Assembly: GCA_947377625.1 (NCBI GenBank)
Contig: CANCGR010000139.1
Span: 1-6,837 of the forward strand
Direction of reading: 5' to 3'
Length of the DNA stretch: 6,837 bases
DNA from: Gammaproteobacteria bacterium
GTDB taxonomy: Bacteria; Pseudomonadota; Gammaproteobacteria; Pseudomonadales; Pseudohongiellaceae
The notes beneath the pieces were generated by a model. The model searched no databases. It was not told where the DNA came from and was given only the letters and a program-made list of their open reading frames with translations. A program made the position numbers and the translations under genes. Of the stretch, positions 1 through 6,377 are shown one piece after another (the first letter of the stretch is position 1; the number at the start of each line of letters is the position of its first letter).

Positions 1-156
1 CGCACCACGCTGGCAGCCGGCAGTGGCGTGGTGGTGGATGCACTGGGCGGCAACTGGGCGGTGTTTTTTGTGATCACGACTGTGGCCGTGATACCCGCGC
101 TTTGTCTGTTGGTGTGGGTAGGCAAATTGCTGGAGCGTTATCGGGCTACGCAGTAA
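1..156 (+). CDS. C-terminal end of an AmpG/PAT-type MFS transporter (partial)
   Basis: The reading frame is open from the first base and ends at TAA 154-156, giving 51 residues of a protein that begins outside the window. The visible part starts RTTLAAGSG, continues VVVDALGGNWAVFFVITT, and has a final hydrophobic helix (about residues 20-42) followed by a short basic tail (KLLERYRATQ). The pattern of a small-residue loop, then 'G-x-W-x-x-FF', then a last membrane helix is typical of the final two helices of AmpG-like muropeptide permeases and related acetyl-CoA/PAT-type MFS carriers, which work in the inner membrane. Substrate cannot be told from this fragment. The stop codon lies 9 bases before the MgtA start on the same strand, so the two genes are probably co-transcribed. 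Family call is moderately sure; membrane transporter is quite sure. Confidence 0.6.
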   Translation, partial: RTTLAAGSGVVVDALGGNWAVFFVITTVAVIPALCLLVWVGKLLERYRATQ

Positions 157-165
157 AGGAAAGCC

Positions 166-2928
166 ATGGCAGTGAATATCCTGAAAAACCTGTATGTGCG
201 TTTTGTGCATCGGCACGGCATGGCGAGGCATTTTCGCAGTCTGGCGATTTGGGATACTTTTCGTCCCGACGTGACTGCCACCGAGATGCCTTCGGCTTTG
301 TCACAACGCCTGATTCAGGCTTCCAGTGCCGAGTCGACGCAGTTGCTGGCTTCGCTTGGTTCACATATCGATGGCCTCAGTGAGGAGCGCGCGGCAATTG
401 TGCGTCGCAGTGCCGGCCTCAATGAAATAGGGCTCGACAAGCCGGTGCCCTGGTGGCTGCATCTTTGGCACTGCTACAGCAATCCGTTCAATCTGCTGCT
501 GACCTTGTTGGCAGCCGTCTCCTACTGGACTGAGGACACGCGCGCGACTGTCGTGATCGGCGCAATGGTGCTGCTGTCGACTGTGATGCGTTTTGTGCAG
601 GAAACCCGTTCCAACAAGGCGGCCGACGAGCTCAAGGCCATGGTGAGCAACAAGATCACCGTGTTGCGTCGCGATCACGCTGACGAAAACCGTGCGCAAG
701 TCAGCGAAAGCATCGACAACACCCGGCAAAACACAGCCTCGCGTCGTGAAGAATTGCCGATAAAGGAGCTGGTGCCGGGCGATATCATTGTATTGTCGGC
801 AGGTGACATGATTCCCGCAGACCTGCGCGTATTGACCGCCAAGGACCTGTTCGTCAGCCAGTCTGCGATGACGGGCGAATCATTACCGGTGGAAAAATTC
901 GTGCAAGCCCGCAAGAGCGGCACCAACGCCATTGAACTCGAAAATCTGCTGTTCATGGGCACCAATGTTGTCAGCGGCGCCGGGCTTGCGGTAGTGCTGG
1001 AAACCGGCGGGCATACCTATTTCGGCGCACTCGCCCAGCATGTCAGCGCTGCCAGTCGTGCGCCCACTGCATTCCAGACCGGCGTTAACCGCGTGAGCTG
1101 GTTGTTGATCCGCTTCATGATGGTGATGTCGCCGCTGGTACTGTTGATCAACGGCTTTACCAAAGGCGACTGGCTCGAAGCGTCACTGTTTGCCTTGTCG
1201 ATTGCAGTGGGGCTGACGCCTGAAATGCTGCCGATGATTGTCACTTCCACACTGGCCAAGGGCGCGGTGGTGCTCTCGCGCAAACGCGTCATCGTCAAAC
1301 GTCTGGATGCGATCCAGAATTTCGGTGCGATGAATGTGCTGTGCACCGACAAGACCGGCACACTCACCCAGGACAAGATTTTTCTTGAACGTCACACGGA
1401 TGTGAATGGCGGCAAGTCAGCCGAAGTGCTGCGTCTGGCGTATCTGAACAGTCACTATCAGACCGGCTTGAAGAATCTGCTCGACGTTGCTGTGCTGGAG
1501 CATGTGGAAGTGCACAGCGAACTCGACGTTGCCGTCAATTACAAAAAAGTGGACGAGATTCCGTTCGACTTCCAGCGCCGCCGCATGTCTGTGGTGGTGT
1601 CGGAGCGTGACGATCACCACGAGCTCATCTGCAAGGGCGCGCTTGAAGAAGTGCTGTCGGTTTGTACGCAGGTGCAGGAAGGCGATCAGGTAGTGCCGCT
1701 CACAGCCGAGCGGCTGGCTGAAATAAAAACCACCACTGCCGATCTCAACGGGCAGGGGTTGCGGGTAGTCGCAGTGGCAATGAAAGAAGAGCCGACCAGC
1801 AAACAGGTATTCAGTGTGGCTGATGAAGTCGACATGACGTTGATGGGTTATGTTGCCTTTCTGGATCCGCCCAAGGACTCTACGGCGCCGGCACTGGCGG
1901 CACTCAAGGCGCACGGCATCGAGGTCAAGATTCTCACCGGCGACAACGAGCTGGTAACCGCCAAGATCTGTCGCGAAGTCGGCCTTGAACAGCGCGGTGT
2001 GGTATTGGGCTCGCAAGAGGAAGCGATGAGTGACACCGAGCTCACCGAAGCTGCCATCAAGTACAACGTGTTTGCCAAGCTCAGTCCGGCCCACAAGGAA
2101 CGCATCGTTGCCTGTTTGAAGCATTCCGGCAGCGTAGTGGGTTTCATGGGTGATGGCATCAACGATGCGCCGGCCTTGCGCACCGCCGACATCGGTATTT
2201 CAGTGGACACCGCCGTGGGTATTGCGAAGGAGGCCGCCGACATCATCCTGCTTGAGAAAAGCCTGATGGTGCTGGAAGAGGGGGTGGTTGAAGGTCGCCG
2301 AACTTTCGGCAACATGCTCAAGTACATCAAGATGACGGCCAGCTCCAACTTCGGCAACGTGTTCTCGGTGTTGATCGCCAGCGCGTTCCTGCCGTTCCTG
2401 CCAATGCTGCCTCTGCAGTTGCTGGTACAGAATCTGCTCTACGACGTTTCACAAGTGGCGATTCCGTTCGACAATGTTGATGAAGAATTACTGACTCAGC
2501 CGCAACGCTGGAACCCCGATGAAATAGGCCGTTTCATGCTGTTTTTCGGGCCGGTAAGTTCACTGTTCGACATCGTGACCTTCGTGGTGATGTGGTACGT
2601 GCTATCAGCCAACACGCCGGATCAACAGACCTTGTTCCAGTCAGGCTGGTTCGTGGAAGGCTTGCTGTCACAAACGCTGATCGTGCACATGATTCGCACC
2701 CGCCGGATTCCGTTTGTGCAGAGCCTGGCGTCGTGGCCGCTGCTCGGGGCGACCTTGGCAGTGATGGCAGCGGGTGTTTTTTTGGTGATGGGCCCCTATG
2801 CGTCCTACTTCAGGATGCAGGCATTGCCACTGGTGTTCTTCGTGTATCTGGCGGGCATTCTGTTTGCCTACGTGGTGCTTGTCCAAACCATGAAAACTTT
2901 TTACGCCAGGCGCCATGGCTGGCAGTAA
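166..2928 (+). CDS. mgtA: Magnesium-translocating P-type ATPase (MgtA/MgtB family)
   Basis: A complete inner-membrane P3B-type ATPase of 920 residues that would import Mg2+ using ATP hydrolysis. Visible landmarks: first membrane pair near residues 106-146; actuator-domain TGES at 236-239; helix 4 motif AVGLTPEMLP around 347-356; phosphorylation motif DKTGT at 395-399 (Asp395 is phosphorylated); nucleotide-domain KGA at 490-492; TGDN at 591-594; GDGINDAPA at 662-670. The helix 5-6 segment SSNFGNVF...QNLLYDVSQVAIPFDN (726-770) and the following GRFMLFFGP are characteristic of MgtA/MgtB rather than Ca2+ or K+ pumps. Length is slightly above the roughly 900 residues usual for the family, partly from a longer hydrophilic loop at about 170-195. 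The ATG at 166 is chosen because AAGGA (156-160) sits 5 bases upstream. It follows an AmpG-like transporter by 9 bases, so there is no room for its own long leader. mgtA versus mgtB naming is not resolved by sequence. Confidence 0.95.
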   Translation: MAVNILKNLYVRFVHRHGMARHFRSLAIWDTFRPDVTATEMPSALSQRLIQASSAESTQLLASLGSHIDGLSEERAAIVRRSAGLNEIGLDKPVPWWLHLWHCYSNPFNLLLTLLAAVSYWTEDTRATVVIGAMVLLSTVMRFVQETRSNKAADELKAMVSNKITVLRRDHADENRAQVSESIDNTRQNTASRREELPIKELVPGDIIVLSAGDMIPADLRVLTAKDLFVSQSAMTGESLPVEKFVQARKSGTNAIELENLLFMGTNVVSGAGLAVVLETGGHTYFGALAQHVSAASRAPTAFQTGVNRVSWLLIRFMMVMSPLVLLINGFTKGDWLEASLFALSIAVGLTPEMLPMIVTSTLAKGAVVLSRKRVIVKRLDAIQNFGAMNVLCTDKTGTLTQDKIFLERHTDVNGGKSAEVLRLAYLNSHYQTGLKNLLDVAVLEHVEVHSELDVAVNYKKVDEIPFDFQRRRMSVVVSERDDHHELICKGALEEVLSVCTQVQEGDQVVPLTAERLAEIKTTTADLNGQGLRVVAVAMKEEPTSKQVFSVADEVDMTLMGYVAFLDPPKDSTAPALAALKAHGIEVKILTGDNELVTAKICREVGLEQRGVVLGSQEEAMSDTELTEAAIKYNVFAKLSPAHKERIVACLKHSGSVVGFMGDGINDAPALRTADIGISVDTAVGIAKEAADIILLEKSLMVLEEGVVEGRRTFGNMLKYIKMTASSNFGNVFSVLIASAFLPFLPMLPLQLLVQNLLYDVSQVAIPFDNVDEELLTQPQRWNPDEIGRFMLFFGPVSSLFDIVTFVVMWYVLSANTPDQQTLFQSGWFVEGLLSQTLIVHMIRTRRIPFVQSLASWPLLGATLAVMAAGVFLVMGPYASYFRMQALPLVFFVYLAGILFAYVVLVQTMKTFYARRHGWQ

Positions 2929-3039
2929 GGGTCACTTAAAAACAACAGGGGAAGTGCCATGCGAACTGCGAGCGAATCGCCGGCAACAAGAGCTGTGCTC
3001 AAACCACCGATGACAGCGATAAACGTGCCCGGAAGGTGA
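2929..3039. other. Convergent intergenic gap between mgtA and the SET gene
   Basis: These 111 bases separate two converging genes. I see no strong intrinsic terminator: the only inverted repeat is a 4-bp GCGA/TCGC pair near 2970-2980 with no T-run. A 26-codon reading frame (2959-3039, +) preceded by AGGGGA exists, but its peptide has no recognisable feature. Confidence 0.4.
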
Positions 3040-3435
3040 TCAGCACTGCGACTGTTTTTGATCGAGAAAATCGTTGCAGCCTTCCATCGCAAAAACACGA
3101 TAGTCGCAGGTCAGCTCAGTGCCCGGCACAAAATCAAAGGCCGCGTAATAATTCGAGTCGGCATCAGAATAAAGCGACGGACTGTCGGAGTGGTTCATGT
3201 GCCGCGAGAGGTCGATGCCAAGAATGAACTTCTTGGTTTCCAGCGAGCGATAGGCGTATTTGCGGAAAAAATTAAGGATCGGCGGCGGCATGGAGGAGAT
3301 GTCCGATTCTTCAAACGGCACATCAAACTTGGGGTGAAACTCCCAAACCTTGGTGCCTTTGGCAATAGGCAAGGTACAAAACAAACCTACCCCGTGAATG
3401 TCTGACTCGCGCAATTCCGTCTCAATCAACAACAC
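3040..3435 (-). CDS. Small SET-domain protein (putative protein lysine methyltransferase)
   Basis: A 131-residue protein consisting almost only of a SET domain, the fold used by S-adenosylmethionine-dependent protein-lysine methyltransferases. The glycine-rich N-terminal SET motif HGVGLF is at residues 14-19, the cofactor-binding/pseudoknot motif RHMNHS at 78-83, and the C-terminal catalytic-tyrosine motif ELTCDYR at 107-113 (Tyr112). The size matches stand-alone bacterial SET proteins, which lack the pre-SET and long post-SET regions of eukaryotic enzymes. The C-terminal Cys (C120, C131) might act as a minimal post-SET element, but this is speculative. The start is a GTG at 3435, since no in-frame ATG precedes it before the upstream stop; GAGG lies about 10 bases upstream. 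TTG at 3432 is the alternative. It is the last gene of the minus-strand cluster, 116 bases after the GNAT gene. Substrate is unknown. Confidence 0.85.
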   Translation of the reverse strand: MLLIETELRESDIHGVGLFCTLPIAKGTKVWEFHPKFDVPFEESDISSMPPPILNFFRKYAYRSLETKKFILGIDLSRHMNHSDSPSLYSDADSNYYAAFDFVPGTELTCDYRVFAMEGCNDFLDQKQSQC

Positions 3436-3551
3436 AAAACCATGGCCTCGTTTTAGTAATGTTCCTGAGCAACTTTTTTACCTGATAGCACTGCTTAAAG
3501 TAAATAAGGCAGATGTGAAATTCTGCATCCGAAGCGCATTTTCCCCAATTT

Positions 3552-4043
3552 CTACAAGGTCGGCGTCCACTGCATCGGCAAATAGGCGATGCCATGTTTG
3601 TGGGTGATGGCATCAGTGGGCTGAAAACCAAAATGCAGATAGACCGGCACTGCACCGAGCGAGGAATTCACCGTGATAGCGCCACAATTGCCGGCTTTTA
3701 CCGCTTCTGCGCGCATAAGTGCCCATAGCTGGCTGGCCAAACCCCGGCGCTGGAATTCTTCCGCCACAAACAAATGAAATAAATGCGTTGAATCACGCAG
3801 TGCTGCGAAGCCTGCAAACTTGTTGCCATATTCCGCCACGATGAAGCAGCGCTGCGGATCGGCAATGCGCTTGCTTTCCGAACTTTCACTGACCGATTCC
3901 CAAAACTGCTCGGCACCGGAACCATCGCTATTGACGGCAAAACCCTGACCGAGTGCTTTGATCAAGTCGCTGATGGCGCGTGCATCGGCAACTCTGGCGG
4001 GGCGAAACCGGAAAGTGTTTTGCTCGTGACTGGCCATGTTCAT
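3552..4043 (-). CDS. GNAT-family N-acetyltransferase
   Basis: A 163-residue soluble enzyme expected to move an acetyl group from acetyl-CoA to an amine on an unidentified substrate. The N-terminus FRFRPARVADARAISDLI (11-28) is the usual first strand and helix of GNAT proteins. Motif A is HLFHLFVAEEFQRRGLAS (87-104), with the CoA pyrophosphate-binding QRRGLA at 98-103. Motif B follows as VNSSLGAVPVYLHFGFQPT (about 125-143), where the 'VYLHFGF' tyrosine region is typical. The ATG at 4043-4041 overlaps the DinB stop (TGA 4042-4040) as ATGA, so translation is probably coupled. A second in-frame ATG at 4037 is possible. GGAAGAAG lies about 10-18 bases upstream. The length is normal for a single-domain GNAT. 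The substrate cannot be inferred from sequence or neighbours. Confidence 0.9.
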   Translation of the reverse strand: MNMASHEQNTFRFRPARVADARAISDLIKALGQGFAVNSDGSGAEQFWESVSESSESKRIADPQRCFIVAEYGNKFAGFAALRDSTHLFHLFVAEEFQRRGLASQLWALMRAEAVKAGNCGAITVNSSLGAVPVYLHFGFQPTDAITHKHGIAYLPMQWTPTL

Positions 4044-4585
4044 TCCGGCGCAACTTCTTCCGGTATCAGCATAAGCAGATCAGTCACGCCCACATCCAGC
4101 CCCGCTTGTGAAAACAGGGTAGTGGCCTGCCCGCGATGATGGGTCTGGTGATTGAAAAAGTGCAGCAACAGGCTGGAAAAGCGCTTGCGGCTGGCAACGC
4201 CCTTGGTGTTTTTGTACTCCAGCACATGGGCAAGATCCGCATCGGTCAGGGTCGCCACCCATTCAAGCATCATCAGGTCGAGCATGGTGCGCTGGCTTTC
4301 CAATGCGGCAAAGTCTTCATGCAGAATCTCATCCAGCTGTGTGGGTCTGCTCATGTTACGTACGCTTTCCAGCGCGGCAAATTGGGCCGGGTGTTCGGCA
4401 AAGCGCGACAACCATATGCGGTCGGCCACCATCAGATGATTGAGCGTGCCCAGCAGCGAGCCAAAAAAGGCGCCTCTAGGCAGGGCAAGCTCGGCAGCGC
4501 CCAGTTTGCCGGCGGCTTCGTAGAGCTTCACATTCATCCAGCGGTTATAGGAGGCCAGCAATGAAAAATGGTTCTGCAGCGACAT
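4040..4585 (-). CDS. DinB-family protein (four-helix metal-binding fold)
   Basis: A 181-residue protein of the DinB/YfiT-like superfamily, a four-helix bundle that usually binds a divalent metal through three histidines. Members include damage-induced DinB of Bacillus and thiol-dependent S-transferases such as mycothiol- or bacillithiol-using enzymes. The start MSLQNHFSLLASYNRWMN is the standard first helix. Counted from this Met, the metal ligands are His50 (in GTLNHLMVADRIW) and His146/His150 (in FFNHQTHHRGQ), a full triad. The ATG at 4585 was chosen because it opens directly on the conserved helix; a TTG at 4600 would add five residues. Neither has a clear Shine-Dalgarno sequence. The gene begins 39 bases after the PIN-protein stop and overlaps the GNAT gene by four bases. 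The name DinB here means the helical family, not the DNA polymerase IV gene. Catalytic role is unknown. Confidence 0.88.
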   Translation of the reverse strand: MSLQNHFSLLASYNRWMNVKLYEAAGKLGAAELALPRGAFFGSLLGTLNHLMVADRIWLSRFAEHPAQFAALESVRNMSRPTQLDEILHEDFAALESQRTMLDLMMLEWVATLTDADLAHVLEYKNTKGVASRKRFSSLLLHFFNHQTHHRGQATTLFSQAGLDVGVTDLLMLIPEEVAPE

Positions 4586-4612
4586 GGTTATACCAAACAA
4601 GAATGGGAAGGC

Positions 4613-4626
4613 AGCCGTGAGCGGCT
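4613..4626 (-). other. Short GC-rich stem-loop between the PIN and DinB genes
   Basis: On the minus strand AGCCG, a four-base loop CTCA, then CGGCT forms a perfect 5-bp stem overlapping the PIN stop codon. It is followed by GCCTTCCCATTCTTG, which is not a clean U-tract, so it is more likely an attenuating or mRNA-stabilising hairpin than a full terminator. It may also be chance. Confidence 0.25.
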
Positions 4627-5440
4627 AAAGCTTGTAAGTTACTTGCTGGTTGCTGATGGCTATTTTGCCCCGGCTTTCCAGCTCGGCAACCAGCTTGGCA
4701 ATTTCTTCATCAGAAAGACTCAGCCGCAAAGACTTGATGCTGGAACACAGGGTTTTGATGGTGCGCGGGCGGGCGGTGCCGCGCGACTGCAAATTCTCAA
4801 TAACTGTCTGCACAACGGGTGCAATGGCCGGTGCAGCCTTGGCAGCCGGCACCGCTTTTGGTTTGGGTACAGCAGTTTTGGGCTGCACTGGTTTTTGCCC
4901 GGTTCCGTTTGGTTTGGTTCTTTTGCGTTCAGGTCTTTTTTGATCGGCTTTTTGCTGTTCGGGTTTTGTTTCGTCAACGATTTTGGGTTCAGCAATTTTT
5001 GGTTCGGCTATTTTTGGTTCGACAACTCTTGTTTCTGCGGCTTTGGCCTGGTTGCCGGGTTTTGCTGCCGGGTTTACCCCCAGCATCTGCTCAATCGACG
5101 CCGCACGCTTGCATTGGATATTTTTGGACAGCAAATGTTTGATCAGCGAATCAAAGCCGGTGTCCTTCGAGATGATATGAAACTCTGCCGTCGGGTCTTC
5201 TGCCGTCAGCTTACCGAGGTAGTAGGTGATGTGGAAATCCAGCGCATTGGCGCCGGACACGCCCAGCTGTATGTAGTCAGCACTTTTGCCGAGCTCGTGC
5301 ATGGCCAGCACCAGCTCCACCGGCAGCTTGGAGTTTTTGGGTCCCAGAAACACTTTCACGCGGAACACATCGCCTTTCAGCAACGCCAGTGATTTGACGT
5401 GCACGTTTTCGAAATCGATCAAGACATAGCTGGTTTTCAT
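4625..5440 (-). CDS. PIN/NYN-domain nuclease-like protein with K/P/A-rich linker and C-terminal HTH-like domain
   Basis: A 271-residue protein in three parts. Residues 1-120 resemble the PIN/NYN nuclease fold: the opening YVLIDFENV (5-13) gives Asp9, NALDFHI contains Asp68, and IISKDTGFDSLI gives Asp93 and Asp97. These acidic residues are placed like the metal ligands that cut RNA in this superfamily. Residues about 121-207 are a low-complexity linker rich in Lys, Pro, Ala, Glu and Gln, including EPKIA repeats at 141-155. Residues about 208-271 are a compact helical domain (VVQTVIENLQSRG...RPRTIKTLCSSIKSL...LVAELESRGKIAISNQQVTYKL) that looks like a winged helix, probably for nucleic-acid binding. 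ATG 5440 is chosen over GTG 5488 because it starts at the conserved first strand and overlaps the cupin stop by four bases (ATGA), implying coupled translation. RNase activity is inferred from the fold and not certain. Confidence 0.82.
   Translation of the reverse strand: MKTSYVLIDFENVHVKSLALLKGDVFRVKVFLGPKNSKLPVELVLAMHELGKSADYIQLGVSGANALDFHITYYLGKLTAEDPTAEFHIISKDTGFDSLIKHLLSKNIQCKRAASIEQMLGVNPAAKPGNQAKAAETRVVEPKIAEPKIAEPKIVDETKPEQQKADQKRPERKRTKPNGTGQKPVQPKTAVPKPKAVPAAKAAPAIAPVVQTVIENLQSRGTARPRTIKTLCSSIKSLRLSLSDEEIAKLVAELESRGKIAISNQQVTYKL
4980..5024 (-). repeat. Three tandem 15-bp repeats in the PIN-protein linker
   Basis: Three consecutive 15-base units (4980-4994, 4995-5009, 5010-5024) share the core ATTTTTGGTTC on the plus strand. 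On the coding strand they give repeated EPKIA/EPKIV units. Units two and three are identical for their first 12 bases. This is in-frame coding repetition, likely arising by slippage. Confidence 0.85.
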
Positions 5441-6108
5441 GGTGTTCCCGGGTTTGTTTGCGTTCCAAGGTGGCCTGACTTTACCCACAACCTTACATCC
5501 TCCACCGCATAAGGGCAGTGTGAGCTACCCGGTGGTTGCCGCAACCAGGTGCCGGCGGGATAAGTGCCGTATTCGTCTTTGAGCACGCCTTTCATCACAT
5601 AGATTTCTTCACCACCGGGGTGTGAGTGGGGAATGCCCGGCGCAGAGGCGGGCGCCTCCACCACGGCCACTTGTTCATCGCCGTGCTGATGCAGCAACTG
5701 GTAACGCATGCCGTGCTGCACTTCAATCCAGGTGCCTTGCTCTATTTGAATCGCCAATCGTTTTTCGTCATCGCTTTGGAACTGATGCAGTTTCACCAGA
5801 ATCAAACAGCCTTCCTTGCTGAATGGTGCATGACGAAAACCCAGAGGGTTGCGGAAATAGGTGCCGGCGGTAAAGTCGCCAGTCTCATCAGAGAACGTGC
5901 CTTGCAGCACCAGAATCTCTTCGCCGCCCGGGTGATTGTGGCCACTGAAGCTGGCACCGGCATCGTAACGCACGATGGAGGTAGCGTGGCCGCGTTCAGC
6001 CTCTTCGCGTGCGAGCGGTTTGCGCCACACACCGGGCTTCGGGCTTGGCACCCAGGCTAGCGCATGGGTGTCGCTTACTACTCGCTGTGTGAAATCCATA
6101 TTAAGCAT
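5437..6108 (-). CDS. Double-cupin protein, ChrR-like
   Basis: A 223-residue protein made of two cupin barrels in tandem. The first carries HNHPGGEE (His57, His59, Glu63) with the fourth ligand His93 in GFRHAPF; the second carries HSHPGGEE (His161, His163, Glu167) with His197 in GSSHCPY. Both halves share the order HxHPGGEEI, D-E-x-G-x-(Y/F)-x-A-G-T, R-x-P-x-G, so each should hold one metal ion. The sequence style matches the cupin domain of the anti-sigma factor ChrR. The N-terminal zinc-binding anti-sigma domain of ChrR is absent, so a sigma-factor partner is not implied. ATG 6108 is chosen because AGAAGGGG (6121-6114) lies 5 bases upstream; ATG 6189 would add an unconserved 27-residue stretch overlapping the divergent promoter region. 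The gene overlaps the PIN gene by four bases. The role could be sensing of, or enzymatic reaction with, an oxidised or small-molecule substrate; unresolved. Confidence 0.87.
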   Translation of the reverse strand: MLNMDFTQRVVSDTHALAWVPSPKPGVWRKPLAREEAERGHATSIVRYDAGASFSGHNHPGGEEILVLQGTFSDETGDFTAGTYFRNPLGFRHAPFSKEGCLILVKLHQFQSDDEKRLAIQIEQGTWIEVQHGMRYQLLHQHGDEQVAVVEAPASAPGIPHSHPGGEEIYVMKGVLKDEYGTYPAGTWLRQPPGSSHCPYAVEDVRLWVKSGHLGTQTNPGTP

Positions 6109-6171
6109 AAAAGCCCCTTCTGATTTGCCCTTACTTTGCCACAAATCCGCCCGCGAATAACCCGCTTCGTT

Positions 6172-6180
6172 TGTTGTAAT
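6172..6180 (+). promoter_or_regulatory. Possible extended -10 promoter for the small membrane-protein gene
   Basis: TGTTGTAAT fits an extended -10 element (TGn followed by TGTAAT), about 12 bases before the AGGAGG site of the gene at 6207. No convincing -35 box is seen 16-18 bases upstream, which is acceptable for an extended -10 promoter. It lies in the 98-base divergent region shared with the cupin gene. Confidence 0.35.
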
Positions 6181-6206
6181 GCGCTGCATTCCAGGAGGAT
6201 GCCATC

Positions 6207-6377
6207 ATGGCCGACATGTTCAAACCCCGCAAAATTCCGAAACATCTTGTTCTGCAGGAAAACTTTGTCTACCGGCGCCAGGGGCGCAGCAATCTGCTGA
6301 AGTGGACGCTGTGGTTCATAGGCCTGCTGCTGGCCACCGGGCTGGCGCTGGAGATCCGTTATCTGAACGGCGCTTGA
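6207..6377 (+). CDS. Small single-pass membrane protein, 56 residues, unknown function
   Basis: An ATG preceded by a perfect AGGAGG (6193-6198, spacing 8) opens a frame ending at TGA 6375-6377. The product starts MADMFKPRKIPKHLVLQENF and has a strongly basic N-terminal half (Lys6, Arg8, Lys9, Lys12, Arg23, Arg24, Arg27, Lys32), then one hydrophobic helix WTLWFIGLLLATGLAL at 33-48, then a short tail EIRYLNGA. The positive-inside rule suggests a cytoplasmic N-terminus and a short periplasmic tail. I do not recognise the family. It could be a small regulator or accessory of a membrane complex, but nothing shows this. It is divergent from the cupin gene and converges on the beta-CASP gene with a 15-base gap. 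The ribosome binding site and clean membrane segment make it a real gene despite its size. Confidence 0.8.
   Translation: MADMFKPRKIPKHLVLQENFVYRRQGRSNLLKWTLWFIGLLLATGLALEIRYLNGA

Noticed and set aside
1417..2124. A 235-codon minus-strand reading frame inside mgtA, rich in His, Arg and Leu.
   Set aside because: It lies antisense to strongly conserved P-type ATPase motifs and shows no family feature of its own.
2959..3039. A 26-codon plus-strand frame after AGGGGA in the mgtA-SET gap.
   Set aside because: Too short, with no recognisable feature; no support beyond a passable ribosome binding site.
2901..3098. A 65-codon minus-strand frame with a hydrophobic stretch (FIAVIGGLSTALVAG) spanning the mgtA-SET gap.
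   Set aside because: It overlaps both the SET C-terminus and the mgtA end, lacks a convincing ribosome binding site, and the hydrophobic run is short enough to be chance.
3422..3655. A 77-codon minus-strand frame covering the GNAT-SET gap.
   Set aside because: It overlaps the conserved GNAT C-terminus out of frame and resembles no known protein; the gap itself (3436-3551) shows no clear gene, terminator or promoter.
4568..5392. A 274-codon plus-strand reading frame opposite the PIN gene, very rich in Phe, Trp and Gly.
   Set aside because: It is the complement of the Lys/Pro/Ala/Glu-rich linker and conserved PIN domain. Its composition is an artefact of that bias, and the minus-strand protein has clear family motifs.
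6109..6189. N-terminal extension of the cupin protein to an ATG at 6189.
   Set aside because: The ATG at 6108 has a strong AGAAGGGG site, the added 27 residues show no cupin feature, and they would cover the divergent promoter region.
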